A stretch of 64,000 nucleotides of DNA from the NCBI RefSeq assembly GCF_025151535.1, contig NZ_CP102288.1:1059501-1123500 (forward strand). The letters are read 5' to 3'. The notes beneath the pieces are model-generated. The model had not been told where the DNA came from and made no database searches. It saw nothing but the letters and a program-made list of their open reading frames with translations. Of this stretch, positions 18,395 to 28,072 are shown one piece after another (the first letter of the stretch is position 1; each line of letters begins with the position of its first letter). This DNA comes from Segatella copri DSM 18205. Its GTDB lineage: Bacteria; Bacteroidota; Bacteroidia; Bacteroidales; Bacteroidaceae. Both the position numbers and the translations under genes were made by a program.

Positions 18395-19573
18395 ATGATG
18401 AAAGAGAAACTTTGGAATGCAAACTACATCAAGGTGATGACTACCAACTTTCTGTTGTATTTCGCCTTCTATCTGCTCACACCTTTGCTCCCTCTCTATC
18501 TGAGCGAAAATTTTGGAGCCACGAAAGATGTGATTGGAATTGTGCTGAGCGGCTATACGGTTGCCGCCCTCATCATTCGTCCGTTCAGCGGATATGTAGT
18601 TGACAGCTTTTCGCGCAAGAAGGTTCTGATGGTCTGTCTCTCAGCCTTCGCCATCTTCTTTGCCGGCTATATTGCAGCCAGCACCATCCTGATGTTTGCC
18701 ATCTGCAGAACCTTGCACGGAGGTCCGTTCGGAGCCGTAACGGTTGCCAACAGCACCTGCGCCATCGACGTTCTTCCGGCAAGTAGGAGAAATGAAGGAA
18801 TCGGACTCTACGGGCTGAGCAACAATTTTGCCATGGCAATTGCTCCATCCATCGGAATCTATCTCCATAATGCGGTAGACAGTTACATGATTCTCTTCTG
18901 GATAGCTTTCATCGTGGCGATTGCCTCAGTTGTGATTGCAGGAACCGTCCGCCTCCCCGAAAAGGAAATCGTTAAGAACAAGGAGAAGCTTTCTCTCGAC
19001 CGCTTCTTCCTGACGCGTGCCTGGCTCCTAGCCATCAACATCGCCATGTTTGGTTTCTGCTGGGGCGTTCTGAGCAATTATCTCGCAATCTACAGCAAGG
19101 AGGAACTCGGAATTACGGGCGGAACGGGCACTTATTTTGCCCTTCTTTCCATGGGTCTGTTCCTCTCAAGACTGCAGGGAAGAAAAGCCTTGAGCCAGGG
19201 CAAACTTACCCAGAATGCGGCCGAAGGAATGCTGCTTTCGCTTGTTGGTTTCATCATCTTTGTTGCCATCAAGCACCCGGTAGCCTATTATCTTTCGGCT
19301 TGTCTCATCGGCCTGGGCAACGGTCATCTTTACCCAGCCTTCCTCAACATGTTCATTAATGTGGCTCGTCACGACCAGCGTGGAACGGCAAACAGCAGCA
19401 TTCTTACAGGTTGGGATTTGGGCTTCGGAATCGGCTGTCTGCTAGGCGGAGTCGTGGCAGAACATTTCGGTTACAACGGAACATTCTGGATGGTTGCTAT
19501 AGAAAATGCAGCTTCCGTTCTCCTCTTCTTTGCCGCTTCGAAACAATTCTTTGAGAAGAGACGCAGAGAATAG
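18395..19573 (+). CDS. MFS transporter
   Basis: 392 residues with 12 predicted membrane segments. The loop 2-3 MFS signature is visible as GYVVDSFSRKKVL (about 68-80). The second half begins near residue 200 after the loop LPEKEIVKNKEKLSLDRFF. It lies 41 nt after nudC and ends before a strong terminator, so it may be the last gene of that run. Substrate unknown; sequence resembles small drug/metabolite exporters (12-helix type). Confidence 0.85.
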   Translation: MMKEKLWNANYIKVMTTNFLLYFAFYLLTPLLPLYLSENFGATKDVIGIVLSGYTVAALIIRPFSGYVVDSFSRKKVLMVCLSAFAIFFAGYIAASTILMFAICRTLHGGPFGAVTVANSTCAIDVLPASRRNEGIGLYGLSNNFAMAIAPSIGIYLHNAVDSYMILFWIAFIVAIASVVIAGTVRLPEKEIVKNKEKLSLDRFFLTRAWLLAINIAMFGFCWGVLSNYLAIYSKEELGITGGTGTYFALLSMGLFLSRLQGRKALSQGKLTQNAAEGMLLSLVGFIIFVAIKHPVAYYLSACLIGLGNGHLYPAFLNMFINVARHDQRGTANSSILTGWDLGFGIGCLLGGVVAEHFGYNGTFWMVAIENAASVLLFFAASKQFFEKRRRE

Positions 19574-19613
19574 AAAACAGTTGATAAAGAGAAATATAAG
19601 ATTATGAATAAAA

Positions 19614-19668
19614 AAAGAGCACTTCATCCGAGACAGAAGAAAGTCTCAGGCGAAGTGCTCTTATTTTT
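19614..19668. terminator. Bidirectional terminator
   Basis: AAGAGCACTTC (19615-19625) pairs with GAAGTGCTCTT (19652-19662); an inner GAGAC/GTCTC pairing extends the stem. A and T runs flank both sides, serving the MFS gene (+) and the DUF3127 gene (-). Confidence 0.8.
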
Positions 19669-19685
19669 ATCTTACTTTTCTGTTT

Positions 19686-20132
19686 TTAGAAAGGAAGATC
19701 ATCTGCGCTACCACCCTCAGCTGCAGGAGCTGCAGGCTGAACTGGAGGGAATGCTGCAGTTGCGCCATTAGCAGGAGCTGCTGGCTGAGCAGGAGCTACA
19801 GGAGCACCTACTGGAGGAAACGCACCTGGCTGCATTCCGCCCATAGCACCAGCTACGGCGCTAGGGTCAACACGCTGGATGTTCCAGGCACGGACGCTGT
19901 TGAACCAACGGCCCTGATACTCGTGAGCATCTATGTCGAAAGAAACCAGAAGTTCCTCACCACTCTGAATGTTGAACTGAGCCAGACGGTCTGCTCCGAA
20001 AACATCAAAGCACAATTTCTTTGGATACTGCTCGTGAGTTTCAATTACGAACGACTGAGCTTTCCACTCTCCTCTCTGAGAGACGCCGCTTCTTTCAGGC
20101 AAAACGGCAATAACCTTTCCTTGTAATTCCAT
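19686..20132 (-). CDS. DUF3127 OB-fold-like protein with SSB-like C-terminal tip
   Basis: 148 residues. Residues 1-90 match DUF3127 (MELQGKVIAVLPERSGVSQR, FVIETHEQYPKKLCFDVFG), thought to be an OB fold. A Pro/Ala-rich disordered linker (about 93-140) leads to the terminal DDLPF, closely like the acidic tip of single-strand-binding proteins that recruits partner enzymes. It is divergent from dnaN. A DNA-replication or repair role as an SSB-like adaptor is inferred from the tip and location. Confidence 0.78.
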   Translation of the reverse strand: MELQGKVIAVLPERSGVSQRGEWKAQSFVIETHEQYPKKLCFDVFGADRLAQFNIQSGEELLVSFDIDAHEYQGRWFNSVRAWNIQRVDPSAVAGAMGGMQPGAFPPVGAPVAPAQPAAPANGATAAFPPVQPAAPAAEGGSADDLPF

Positions 20133-20260
20133 ATGATAATATTTAAAGTTTTTCCTTTGTTTAAAGGGTGTTTTTTTCTTTCTGACTGCGAAATTACTAA
20201 AAATAGTTCAAAAACTAGAACTTTTCTCCAATTATTTTTGCTTATCAGCGATATTTTTTG

Positions 20261-20268
20261 TATTTTTG
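20261..20268 (+). promoter_or_regulatory. Promoter box upstream of dnaN
   Basis: TATTTTTG lies 75 nt before the dnaN start. A second TATTTTTG stands at 20233-20240 and could be an alternative start point. Confidence 0.5.
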
Positions 20269-20342
20269 TGCTCAATTAGGTGATATAGCCTAATTAAATT
20301 AAGGTGAAACAGAAAACAAAATAAAATTTAAATAAAATACTC

Positions 20343-21470
20343 ATGAGATTTACAGTATCAAGTTCTGCATTGAGCAGCAAGCTCAACATGCTCGCAAAAG
20401 TGATTGGAAGCAAGAATTCATTGCCAATCCTCGATTGTTTCCTTTTCCAAGTTGCTAACGGTGAAATGAGCATCACGGCTAGCGATAGTGATAATGTCAT
20501 CAAGAGTACACTCGCTCTTACCGACCACGATGGAGAAGGTGAGTTTTGTGTGCCTAACCGCGTTATCCTCGATGCGTTGAAGGAACTGCCTGAGCAGCCT
20601 CTTCACTTCGATGTGGATGCTGCCGGAGAAGCCGTTGCCATCAAGATTGTTTACCAGAACGGTCTTTATAACTTCACAGGTCAGAGCGCAGAGGAATATC
20701 CTCGCACACAGAGCATGAACGATGCTTGCACCACCGTTTCTTTGCCTACAGAAATGCTGATCAACAACATTTCACGCTCGCTCTTCGCTACAGCCAGCGA
20801 TGAGTTGCGCCCTGTCATGAACGGTATTTACTTCGACCTGACAGCAGATGCTCTCGCTATCGTAGCAAGCGATGGTCACAAGCTGGTTCGCAGCAAGAAC
20901 TTCACTATCAAGAGCGAATCTCCTTCAGCATTCAACTTGCCTAAGAAGCCAGCTTCTCTGCTGAAGAATATTCTGAGCAAGGACGGCGACGACGCTATCA
21001 TCAAGTTTGATGACCGAAGCGCAGAAATCCAGTTTACTGACGGCGTTATGAGATGCAGACTGATTGATGGCCGCTACCCTAACTACAACTCTGTCATTCC
21101 AAACAACCCTAACGAGGTTACAGTAGACCGCAGGGGCTTGCAGAGTGCTTTGCGTCGCGTATTGCCATTTGCAAGCGAGAGCAGCCAGCTCATCCGTTTC
21201 CACATCGAGTCAGGCCGTTTCGAGGTTTCTTCTGAGGATATTGACTTCTCAACATCTGCAAAGGAACAGTTGTCTTGCGAATACAACGGCTCTCCTATCA
21301 GCATCGGCTTCAAGGGAAGCAGTCTGATGGAAATCCTGAGCAATCTCACCAGCGACAACATCATCATCCAGCTGGCAGACCCAAGCCGTGCCGGAATCAT
21401 CGTACCAGCAGAACAGCCTGAGAACGAAGATATTCTGATGCTCATCATGCCTATGCTCCTTAACGACTAA
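20343..21470 (+). CDS. dnaN: DNA polymerase III beta subunit (sliding clamp)
   Basis: 375 residues, the usual clamp length, in three repeated domains. Recognisable are MRFTVSSSALSSKLNMLAKV at the start, RPVMNGIYFD, VASDGHKLVRS, RLIDGRYPNYNSVIP and the C-terminal LIMPM. The clamp encircles DNA and tethers polymerase and repair enzymes. It is not next to dnaA here, the normal place in many bacteria, but is followed by a DnaQ-type exonuclease (51-nt gap), making a small replication cluster. Confidence 0.96.
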   Translation: MRFTVSSSALSSKLNMLAKVIGSKNSLPILDCFLFQVANGEMSITASDSDNVIKSTLALTDHDGEGEFCVPNRVILDALKELPEQPLHFDVDAAGEAVAIKIVYQNGLYNFTGQSAEEYPRTQSMNDACTTVSLPTEMLINNISRSLFATASDELRPVMNGIYFDLTADALAIVASDGHKLVRSKNFTIKSESPSAFNLPKKPASLLKNILSKDGDDAIIKFDDRSAEIQFTDGVMRCRLIDGRYPNYNSVIPNNPNEVTVDRRGLQSALRRVLPFASESSQLIRFHIESGRFEVSSEDIDFSTSAKEQLSCEYNGSPISIGFKGSSLMEILSNLTSDNIIIQLADPSRAGIIVPAEQPENEDILMLIMPMLLND

Positions 21471-21521
21471 AGGAGCACGGGCTTTCTCTGAAACAACAAA
21501 AAGAAAAGTATTTCTACAAAA

Positions 21522-22385
21522 ATGAAACTCAATTTGACAAAGCCTCTGATTGTGTTCGACCTGGAGACAACAGGTCTTGACATGATCAAGGATCGTATTA
21601 TACAGATTTCTTACATCAAGGTAATGCCTGATGGAACTGAAGACCGCAAGAACCTCTACGTAAATCCTTGCATGGAGATTCCTGCCGAAGTAGTTGCCCT
21701 TACAGGCATCAGCAACGAAGATGTAAAAGATGCGCCAACCTTCAAGCAGCTGGCAGCCACATTAGAGAAGGAATTTACAGGTTGCGATTTCGCAGGCTAC
21801 AATTCCAACCACTTCGATGTACCGATGCTCGCAGAAGAATTCCTGCGTGCTGGAATAGACTTCGATTTCAACAAGTGCCGTCTCATCGATGCGCAGACCA
21901 TCTTCATGAAGATGGAACGCCGTAACCTGGCTGCTGCCTACAAGTTCTATTGCGGCAGAAAGATGGAGGAAGATTTCGAAGCTCATCGTGCAGATCAGGA
22001 TACAGAGGCTACTTACCGCGTGCTCATGGGCGAGCTCGACAAGTATGCTCCAGGCGTGCAGGATGAACCTGAGCGCGTGCTCAACAACAACATGGATGAA
22101 CTTGCCGATTTCTCTAAGCAGAAGGATAATGTAGACTTCGCCGGACGCATAGTTTGGGAAGAAGTAAAAGACGCCCAGGGCAACGTAGTAAACGATGAGA
22201 ACGGAAATCCTTTGAAGCACGAAGTATTCAACTTCGGCAAATACAAAGGATGGGATGTGGCTGAGATTCTGACCAAAGACCCGGGTTACTTTACATGGGT
22301 CTTGGGAAGCGATTTCACCAACAATACCAAGCAGGTGCTTACCCGCATCCGCCTTCGTGAATTCAACAAGAGAATGGGAAAATAA
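21522..22385 (+). CDS. DnaQ-like 3'-5' exonuclease (Pol III epsilon-type)
   Basis: 287 residues. DEDD exonuclease motifs: Exo I VFDLETTGLD (D13, E15), Exo II YNSNHFDVPML, and Exo III with HRADQDTEAT (a DEDDh enzyme). The C-terminal region (about 215-287) has HEVFNFGKYKGWDV, a small domain seen after some exonucleases and thought to bind DNA or protein. It follows dnaN, consistent with a proofreading or repair role. It could be the replicative epsilon subunit or an auxiliary exonuclease. Confidence 0.88.
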   Translation: MKLNLTKPLIVFDLETTGLDMIKDRIIQISYIKVMPDGTEDRKNLYVNPCMEIPAEVVALTGISNEDVKDAPTFKQLAATLEKEFTGCDFAGYNSNHFDVPMLAEEFLRAGIDFDFNKCRLIDAQTIFMKMERRNLAAAYKFYCGRKMEEDFEAHRADQDTEATYRVLMGELDKYAPGVQDEPERVLNNNMDELADFSKQKDNVDFAGRIVWEEVKDAQGNVVNDENGNPLKHEVFNFGKYKGWDVAEILTKDPGYFTWVLGSDFTNNTKQVLTRIRLREFNKRMGK

Positions 22386-22464
22386 TTGTTACCGGACTTT
22401 CGCAAGCGGTTGAAGAACAAACCTTGCGAAACTCGGATTTATTTCTTAACAGTTAGAAAAATTC

Positions 22465-23721
22465 ATGTTAAAAGGAAAGAAAATCGTATTGGGCATTACG
22501 GGCTCTATTGCAGCCTACAAGTCTTGCCTCATCATACGAGGTCTCATCAAGCGCGGAGCCGAAGTGCAGGTGGTCATTACGCCTGCAGGAAAGGAGTTCA
22601 TCACTCCCATCACCCTTTCGGCTCTTACGCATAAGCCTGTGGTAAGCGAATTCTTCTCGCAGCGCGATGGAACCTGGAATTCGCACGTAGACTTAGGTCT
22701 GTGGGCCGACGCCATGCTCATCGCTCCTTGCACAGCCTCTACCATGGGAAAGATGGCTCACGGAATTGCTGACAACATGCTCATCACAACCTATCTGTCG
22801 ATGAAAGCGCCTGTTTTCATCGCTCCAGCCATGGACCTCGACATGTATAAGCATCCTTCTACCCAAGCCAACATGAAAACACTTCTGGGCTATGGAAATC
22901 ACATCATAGAACCCGAAGTGGGATTCCTGGCAAGCGGACTGGAAGGAAAGGGACGCATGGAAGAACCTGATATTATCGTAGAATGCCTCGACAGATTCTT
23001 CGATGAACAGGCTCAGCAGAATGCAGAGACCGATGAAGCTGCATCAGAAAACTGCAAGGAAAAAGAAAGCGATAAGCTCGATTTGAAAGGCAAGAAGATC
23101 ATGATTACAGCCGGACCAACTTACGAAAAGATTGACCCGGTACGTTTCATCGGCAATTATTCTTCCGGCAAAATGGGCTTTGCCCTTGCTGAAGAGTGCT
23201 GCCGTCGTGGTGCTGAGGTTACGCTGGTTGCAGGTCCGGTTTCGCTCAGCTGTTCCGAAGCCATTCATCGCATCGATGTAGAAAGTTGCGAGGAAATGTA
23301 TCAGGCAGCCACTAAAACTTTTGCCTCTACCGATGCAGCCATTCTCTGTGCTGCTGTTGCTGATTTCAAGCCAAGCGAGATTGCTGACAGGAAAATCAAG
23401 CGCGAGAAAGATGATCTGAAACTCCGCCTCGTCCCTACTCACGATATTGCTGCAGCCCTGGGTAAGATGAAACAAAAACATCAGCGAATTGTGGCTTTCG
23501 CCCTGGAAACCAACGATGAAGAGGCTAATGCACAGAAAAAACGCAAAAAGAAAAATGCCGATTTCATCGTGCTTAACTCTACTCGCAATCCGGGAACCAC
23601 ATTCCGTACGGATGACAACCAGATAACGATTATTTCTGAAGAGGGTAAGAAAGAATATGAGAAGAAACCGAAAACTGAAGTGGCTCGCGACATTATCAAC
23701 GAGCTGGCTCATCTCTTGTAG
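22465..23721 (+). CDS. coaBC: Bifunctional phosphopantothenoylcysteine decarboxylase / phosphopantothenate-cysteine ligase
   Basis: 418 residues in two domains. CoaC flavoprotein (1-185): GITGSIAAYK, active-site His in SHVDLGLWAD, PAMDLDMY substrate loop. CoaB (about 210-418): ITAGPTYEKIDPVRFIGN, SSGKMG, AAVADFKP. Steps 2 and 3 of coenzyme A synthesis from pantothenate. A linker rich in Glu/Gln/Ala joins them. Its 3' end overlaps the following DUF4835 gene by 65 nt in another frame, so the two are translated from one mRNA. Confidence 0.95.
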   Translation: MLKGKKIVLGITGSIAAYKSCLIIRGLIKRGAEVQVVITPAGKEFITPITLSALTHKPVVSEFFSQRDGTWNSHVDLGLWADAMLIAPCTASTMGKMAHGIADNMLITTYLSMKAPVFIAPAMDLDMYKHPSTQANMKTLLGYGNHIIEPEVGFLASGLEGKGRMEEPDIIVECLDRFFDEQAQQNAETDEAASENCKEKESDKLDLKGKKIMITAGPTYEKIDPVRFIGNYSSGKMGFALAEECCRRGAEVTLVAGPVSLSCSEAIHRIDVESCEEMYQAATKTFASTDAAILCAAVADFKPSEIADRKIKREKDDLKLRLVPTHDIAAALGKMKQKHQRIVAFALETNDEEANAQKKRKKKNADFIVLNSTRNPGTTFRTDDNQITIISEEGKKEYEKKPKTEVARDIINELAHLL

Positions 23722-24586
23722 TCCCATCACATCAGCCGCTCAGGAGTTGCAGGCTAAGATTACCATCAACCATGCACAGATTCAGGGCACGGAAAACCGG
23801 GTATTCGATAATCTGCAGCAAACTCTTGAGCAGTTTGTGAACGACAGGCAATGGACGAATCTTCAATTCAGGAAAAACGAGCGCATCGTGTGCAACTTCA
23901 ATATCACGGTAAGCAAGTATGATAAAGACCAGAATATCTTTACCTGCAAGGCGCTCATCCAGGCCAACCGTCCCGTCTACAATTCAGCCTATACGTCCAC
24001 CTTATATAATAATGTGGATGAAAACTTCACGTTCAAGTTTGCCGAGTTCGACCAGCTGGAGTTTACCGAAGAGCGGATTGACAACCAGCTAACGGCTCTG
24101 CTCGCCTACTATGCTTACCTCATCATCGGTTTAGATCTTGACAGTTTTGCGCCTAAAGGTGGTGAAGACATTCTGCAACGTTGCATGAACCTCACCAACA
24201 ACGCCCAGAATCTTGATTTTCCGGGCTGGAAAGCGTTTAGTGACAACAGAAACCGGTTCGCCATCATTTCCGATTATCTAGACGGAGCCATGGAACCTTT
24301 CAGAATGCTGCAATACAACTATTACAGAAAAGGGCTCGATGAAATGGCGAATAATGTGGAACGAGGCAGAACTGAAATCACCAACACCCTGCTCCAGGAT
24401 CTGAAGAAGGCACGTACGGACAGACCGCTCAGTCTGCTGCCACAAATCTGGACCGACTATAAGAAGGACGAGCTTGCTAACATCTATCAGAAACATGGCA
24501 CTCAGAAAGAGAAAGAAAGCATTTATGAGCTGCTCTTCTCCATCAATCCTTCTCAAAACTCATATTGGGACAAAATCAAGGAATAA
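23657..24586 (+). CDS. DUF4835 family exported protein
   Basis: 309 residues. The signal peptide (about 1-28, ending TSAAQ) is encoded inside the end of coaBC: 65 nt are shared out of frame. The mature part begins ELQAKITINHAQIQGTENRV and continues with DUF4835 features (NVDENFTFKFAEFDQLEF, LTALLAYYAYLIIGLDLDSF, SINPSQNSYWDKIKE). The family is Bacteroidetes-specific and is almost always next to coaBC and recN, as here; function unknown, periplasmic or outer-membrane associated. Confidence 0.85.
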   Translation: MRRNRKLKWLATLSTSWLISCSPITSAAQELQAKITINHAQIQGTENRVFDNLQQTLEQFVNDRQWTNLQFRKNERIVCNFNITVSKYDKDQNIFTCKALIQANRPVYNSAYTSTLYNNVDENFTFKFAEFDQLEFTEERIDNQLTALLAYYAYLIIGLDLDSFAPKGGEDILQRCMNLTNNAQNLDFPGWKAFSDNRNRFAIISDYLDGAMEPFRMLQYNYYRKGLDEMANNVERGRTEITNTLLQDLKKARTDRPLSLLPQIWTDYKKDELANIYQKHGTQKEKESIYELLFSINPSQNSYWDKIKE

Positions 24587-24684
24587 GGCTACATGCTGAA
24601 TGATTCGAAGCAACTTCTCGGATGATAAAGCAAAGATTCTTCCTAGGTAGGTTAAGTTCCTTTAAAACAATAAGATAAGAAATT

Positions 24685-26358
24685 ATGCTCAAGCAATTAT
24701 ACATCAAGAATTTCACGTTGATTGACGAGTTGGACATTCCTCTTTATCCAGGATTCTCAGTCATCACGGGCGAGACGGGTGCCGGAAAGAGCATCATTCT
24801 CGGAGCCATCGGACTGCTCCTGGGCAACCGTGCTGACAGCAAGGCCATCAAGGCAGGAAGAGACCGATGCGTGATTGAAGCCCACTTCGACCTGTCAAAA
24901 TACGGAATGCAGGATTTCTTCGATGCTAACGATATTGATTATGATGCAGAAGACACCATCATCCGCCGCGAACTGACAGCTGCCGGAAAGAGCCGTGCCT
25001 TCATCAACGACACGCCCGTCCCCCTGAGCAAGATGAGAGAACTGGGCGAACAGCTCGTCGATATTCATTCGCAGCACCAGAACCTCCTGCTGCAGAAGGA
25101 AGACTTCCAGCTCAGCGTGGTCGACATTATTGCCCACGATGAAAAGCAGAAGAAGGCTTATCTTGCCGAATACAAGAACTATAAAAAGGCTAAGCAACAG
25201 CTGGAAGACCTGAAAGCGGAAATCGCAAAGAACAGGGAGAACGAGGAATTCATGCGCTTCCAGTTTAAGGAACTGGATGATGCAAACCTGCAGGAAGGCG
25301 AACTTGAGCAACTGGAACAGGAAGCAGAAACCCTGAGCCATTCTGAAGACATCAAGACTGCGCTCTATGAAGCAGATAATGCACTCTCGGGCGAAGACGG
25401 CAGTATTCTCGACAAACTGAAGAATGCAGCCCAGCAGATTGACAACATCAAGGAGGTTTATCCGGATGTGAAGGAGGTGGCTGAGCGAATGCAGAGCAGC
25501 TATATAGAACTCAAGGATATTGCCCAGGAAATAAGCGGAAGCGTTGACAATATAGAGTTCGACCCGAACCGGCTTGAAACCATCAATTCCCGGCTTGACC
25601 AGCTCTACTCGCTCCAGCAGAAATTCCATGTGGAAAATGTAGAGGAACTCATCGCCACTCGCGAGCGAATCAACGAACAGTTGCAGCACATAGATAATGG
25701 AGATGAAGACATAGAAGAGCTGGAAAAGCATGTTGGCCTTCTGCTTGCCAAGGCTGAAAAGCTGGCTGGTGAACTGACTGCCATCCGAACGGAATCGGCT
25801 AGAAAGATAGAAGAAGAAATGAAGAAACGTCTCATTCCTCTGGGAATTCCAAACGTCCGCTTCGAAATTTCATTCTCCGTCAAGCCGCTCAGTTCTGATG
25901 GTGTTGACAAGGTAAATTTCCTGTTCAGCGCCAACAAGAGCACGCTTCTCCAGCCGGTGAGTCAGGTTGCTTCCGGTGGAGAAATCGCCCGCGTCATGCT
26001 TTCTCTGAAGGCTATGATCAGCGGCGCCGTAAAATTGCCAACCATCATCTTCGATGAAATCGACACGGGAGTAAGCGGTAAGATTGCTGAAAAGATGGCG
26101 GAAATCATGACAGAGATGGGCAACCTGAACCGCCAGGTGATTTCCATCACCCACCTGCCGCAGATTGCTTCCATGGGAACCCATCATTACAAGGTTCTGA
26201 AAGAAGAAACCGAAGAGGGAACACTTTCTCACATGAAGGAACTCAACGAGCAGCAGCGTATAGAAGAAATCGCCCAGATGCTCAGCGGAAGCGACATTAC
26301 GCCTGCTGCCCTGGCAAATGCTAAGGAGTTGCTCAATAAACACAAGCAACACAAATAA
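24685..26358 (+). CDS. recN: DNA repair ATPase RecN
   Basis: 557 residues, SMC-like: Walker A GETGAGKS (about 29-36) near the N-terminus, a long coiled coil (about 150-370), then the signature SQVASGGEIARV and Walker B IIFDEIDTGVSG. RecN acts early in double-strand-break repair by recombination. It follows DUF4835 by 98 nt and its stop lies 4 nt before the start of the next gene, so an operon with the pseudo-protease gene is likely. Confidence 0.95.
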   Translation: MLKQLYIKNFTLIDELDIPLYPGFSVITGETGAGKSIILGAIGLLLGNRADSKAIKAGRDRCVIEAHFDLSKYGMQDFFDANDIDYDAEDTIIRRELTAAGKSRAFINDTPVPLSKMRELGEQLVDIHSQHQNLLLQKEDFQLSVVDIIAHDEKQKKAYLAEYKNYKKAKQQLEDLKAEIAKNRENEEFMRFQFKELDDANLQEGELEQLEQEAETLSHSEDIKTALYEADNALSGEDGSILDKLKNAAQQIDNIKEVYPDVKEVAERMQSSYIELKDIAQEISGSVDNIEFDPNRLETINSRLDQLYSLQQKFHVENVEELIATRERINEQLQHIDNGDEDIEELEKHVGLLLAKAEKLAGELTAIRTESARKIEEEMKKRLIPLGIPNVRFEISFSVKPLSSDGVDKVNFLFSANKSTLLQPVSQVASGGEIARVMLSLKAMISGAVKLPTIIFDEIDTGVSGKIAEKMAEIMTEMGNLNRQVISITHLPQIASMGTHHYKVLKEETEEGTLSHMKELNEQQRIEEIAQMLSGSDITPAALANAKELLNKHKQHK

Positions 26359-26362
26359 GATT

Positions 26363-28009
26363 ATGAAAAAAATAAATATGATCATGATGGGACTGATGCT
26401 CGGAGCATCGTCCCTCTATGCCCAGCCGGGTTCGGTCCAGAAACTGGCTAAGAGCGTTTTCACCTTGACTACTTTCAATCAGAAAGGCGACATTATCGCC
26501 TCTACCCAAGGTGTTTTTATCGACAACAAGGGAACGGCTATCAGCACCTTCAAGCCATTTGTCGGAGCTGTAAAGGCTAGCGTAGTTGACGCTTCCGGCA
26601 AATCGATTCCTGTTGAGGCCATCATGGGAGCCGACGAGCTCTATGATGTGGCTAAATTCCGCATCAACGCCTCTACAGTTGCTGCCCCTATCGCAACCAA
26701 GGAATCGGCTGCTGGCGACAAGGTCTGGCTGGTTCCGTATTCTATCAAGAAGCCGGCTTACCAGCAGGAGGACATCAGCAGCGTAGAGAAGTTCAAGACT
26801 ACGTACAACTATTACATCTTCTCGAATAGTGCTCCGGAAAATGCAGTAGGTTGTCCATTTGCCAACAAGAACGGTCAGGTCATCGGTCTGATGCACACCA
26901 ATGGTCAGGTAACGGCCATCGACGCCAACTACGCCAAGCAGCTGAAGGTAACCGGTCTTTCGAGTCTTGACGCAGCACTTCGCGAAACCACCATCCGTAC
27001 AGCTCTTCCTGATACAGAGAACGAAGCGATGACGATGATGACTCTGAAGAAAGGCCAGACTACAGCTGATGAGTATGCGAAATATAGCGATGAGTTTATC
27101 AGCAAATTCCCTACTTCAGCCTTCGGTTACAAGGAGAAAGCCGCTTATCTGACGGATAAGGCAGAATATGATGCAGCTGCCAAACTGATGGAAGAAGGCA
27201 TTAAGAAATCGGCTGCCAAGGATGAGGCTCATTCCAACTATGCCGACCTGATTTATCAGAAGATTATTTACAAGGGTGATTCTGTTTATAAGGACTGGAC
27301 GCTTGATAAGGCCATAGCTGAGGCTCAGAAGGCATACGAAATCAAGGCTCAGCCTATTTACCGCCATCAGGAAGCGCAGATTAATTTTGTAAAGGGTGAG
27401 TATCAGAAAGCTTACGATACTTTCATGGATTTGACCAATACTTCACTTCTCAGCGGCGAACTCTATTTTGAGGCTGCCCAGGCTAAGAAGAATCTCAAGG
27501 CTCCAGCTAAGGAGATTGAGGTTTTGCTCGATAGTGCGGTAAGCGTTGGAAACAAGACCGGAATGGTTGCGAATTATTATCTGGCACGTGGAGAATTTCT
27601 GAAGGAGCAGGGTGAATTCCGCCGCGCTATTCAGGATTATAATATGTACGATTCCATTGCACGTCCTGTTTCGCCAGCCTTCTTCTACACCCGTTACCAA
27701 TGCGAAACCAAGTTACGCATGTGGCAGCCAGCCCTGCTTGATATTGCCCGCACCTGTTACCTGGCTCCTAAAGAGCCTACATATTTTGCAGAATGGGCAA
27801 GTCTCGACTTGCGTGTAAAGCGTTATGATGAAGGAATCAGCGCAGCCACCCATTGCATAGAGTTGGCTCCTGAATATGCTGACGGCTACCTTCTCTTAGG
27901 TCTGCTCCAGAAGGAGAAAGGAAATAAGGAAGAGGCCATCAAGAACCTGAAGAAAGCCCAGGAACTCGGCGATTCCCGCGCTGGAGAATATCTCAAGAAA
28001 ATGAAGTAA
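26363..28009 (+). CDS. Exported protein: trypsin-like domain lacking the catalytic triad, plus TPR repeats
   Basis: Start taken at 26363 (MKKINMIMMGLMLGASSLYA, a signal peptide), not the earlier in-frame ATG within recN. About 548 residues. Residues about 25-215 follow the HtrA-like serine protease pattern (SVFTLTTFNQKGD, DVAKFRI, GQVIGLMH), but the triad is not there: no His where NNHV is expected, and NAVGCPF in place of the GNSGGP serine motif. The second half (about 230-548) is tetratricopeptide-like, with ELAPEYADGYLLLGLLQKEK near the end. It probably acts as a periplasmic scaffold rather than a protease. Confidence 0.75.
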   Translation: MKKINMIMMGLMLGASSLYAQPGSVQKLAKSVFTLTTFNQKGDIIASTQGVFIDNKGTAISTFKPFVGAVKASVVDASGKSIPVEAIMGADELYDVAKFRINASTVAAPIATKESAAGDKVWLVPYSIKKPAYQQEDISSVEKFKTTYNYYIFSNSAPENAVGCPFANKNGQVIGLMHTNGQVTAIDANYAKQLKVTGLSSLDAALRETTIRTALPDTENEAMTMMTLKKGQTTADEYAKYSDEFISKFPTSAFGYKEKAAYLTDKAEYDAAAKLMEEGIKKSAAKDEAHSNYADLIYQKIIYKGDSVYKDWTLDKAIAEAQKAYEIKAQPIYRHQEAQINFVKGEYQKAYDTFMDLTNTSLLSGELYFEAAQAKKNLKAPAKEIEVLLDSAVSVGNKTGMVANYYLARGEFLKEQGEFRRAIQDYNMYDSIARPVSPAFFYTRYQCETKLRMWQPALLDIARTCYLAPKEPTYFAEWASLDLRVKRYDEGISAATHCIELAPEYADGYLLLGLLQKEKGNKEEAIKNLKKAQELGDSRAGEYLKKMK

Positions 28010-28028
28010 TTATTTTAGTAATAAGTAA

Positions 28029-28072
28029 GAAAGTCCGTAGGCATTTTAACAGAACGCCTACGGACTTTCTTT
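28029..28072. terminator. Bidirectional terminator
   Basis: GAAAGTCCGTAGGC (28029-28042) pairs with GCCTACGGACTTTC (28056-28069), followed by TTTTAC. It stands between convergent genes. Confidence 0.85.
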
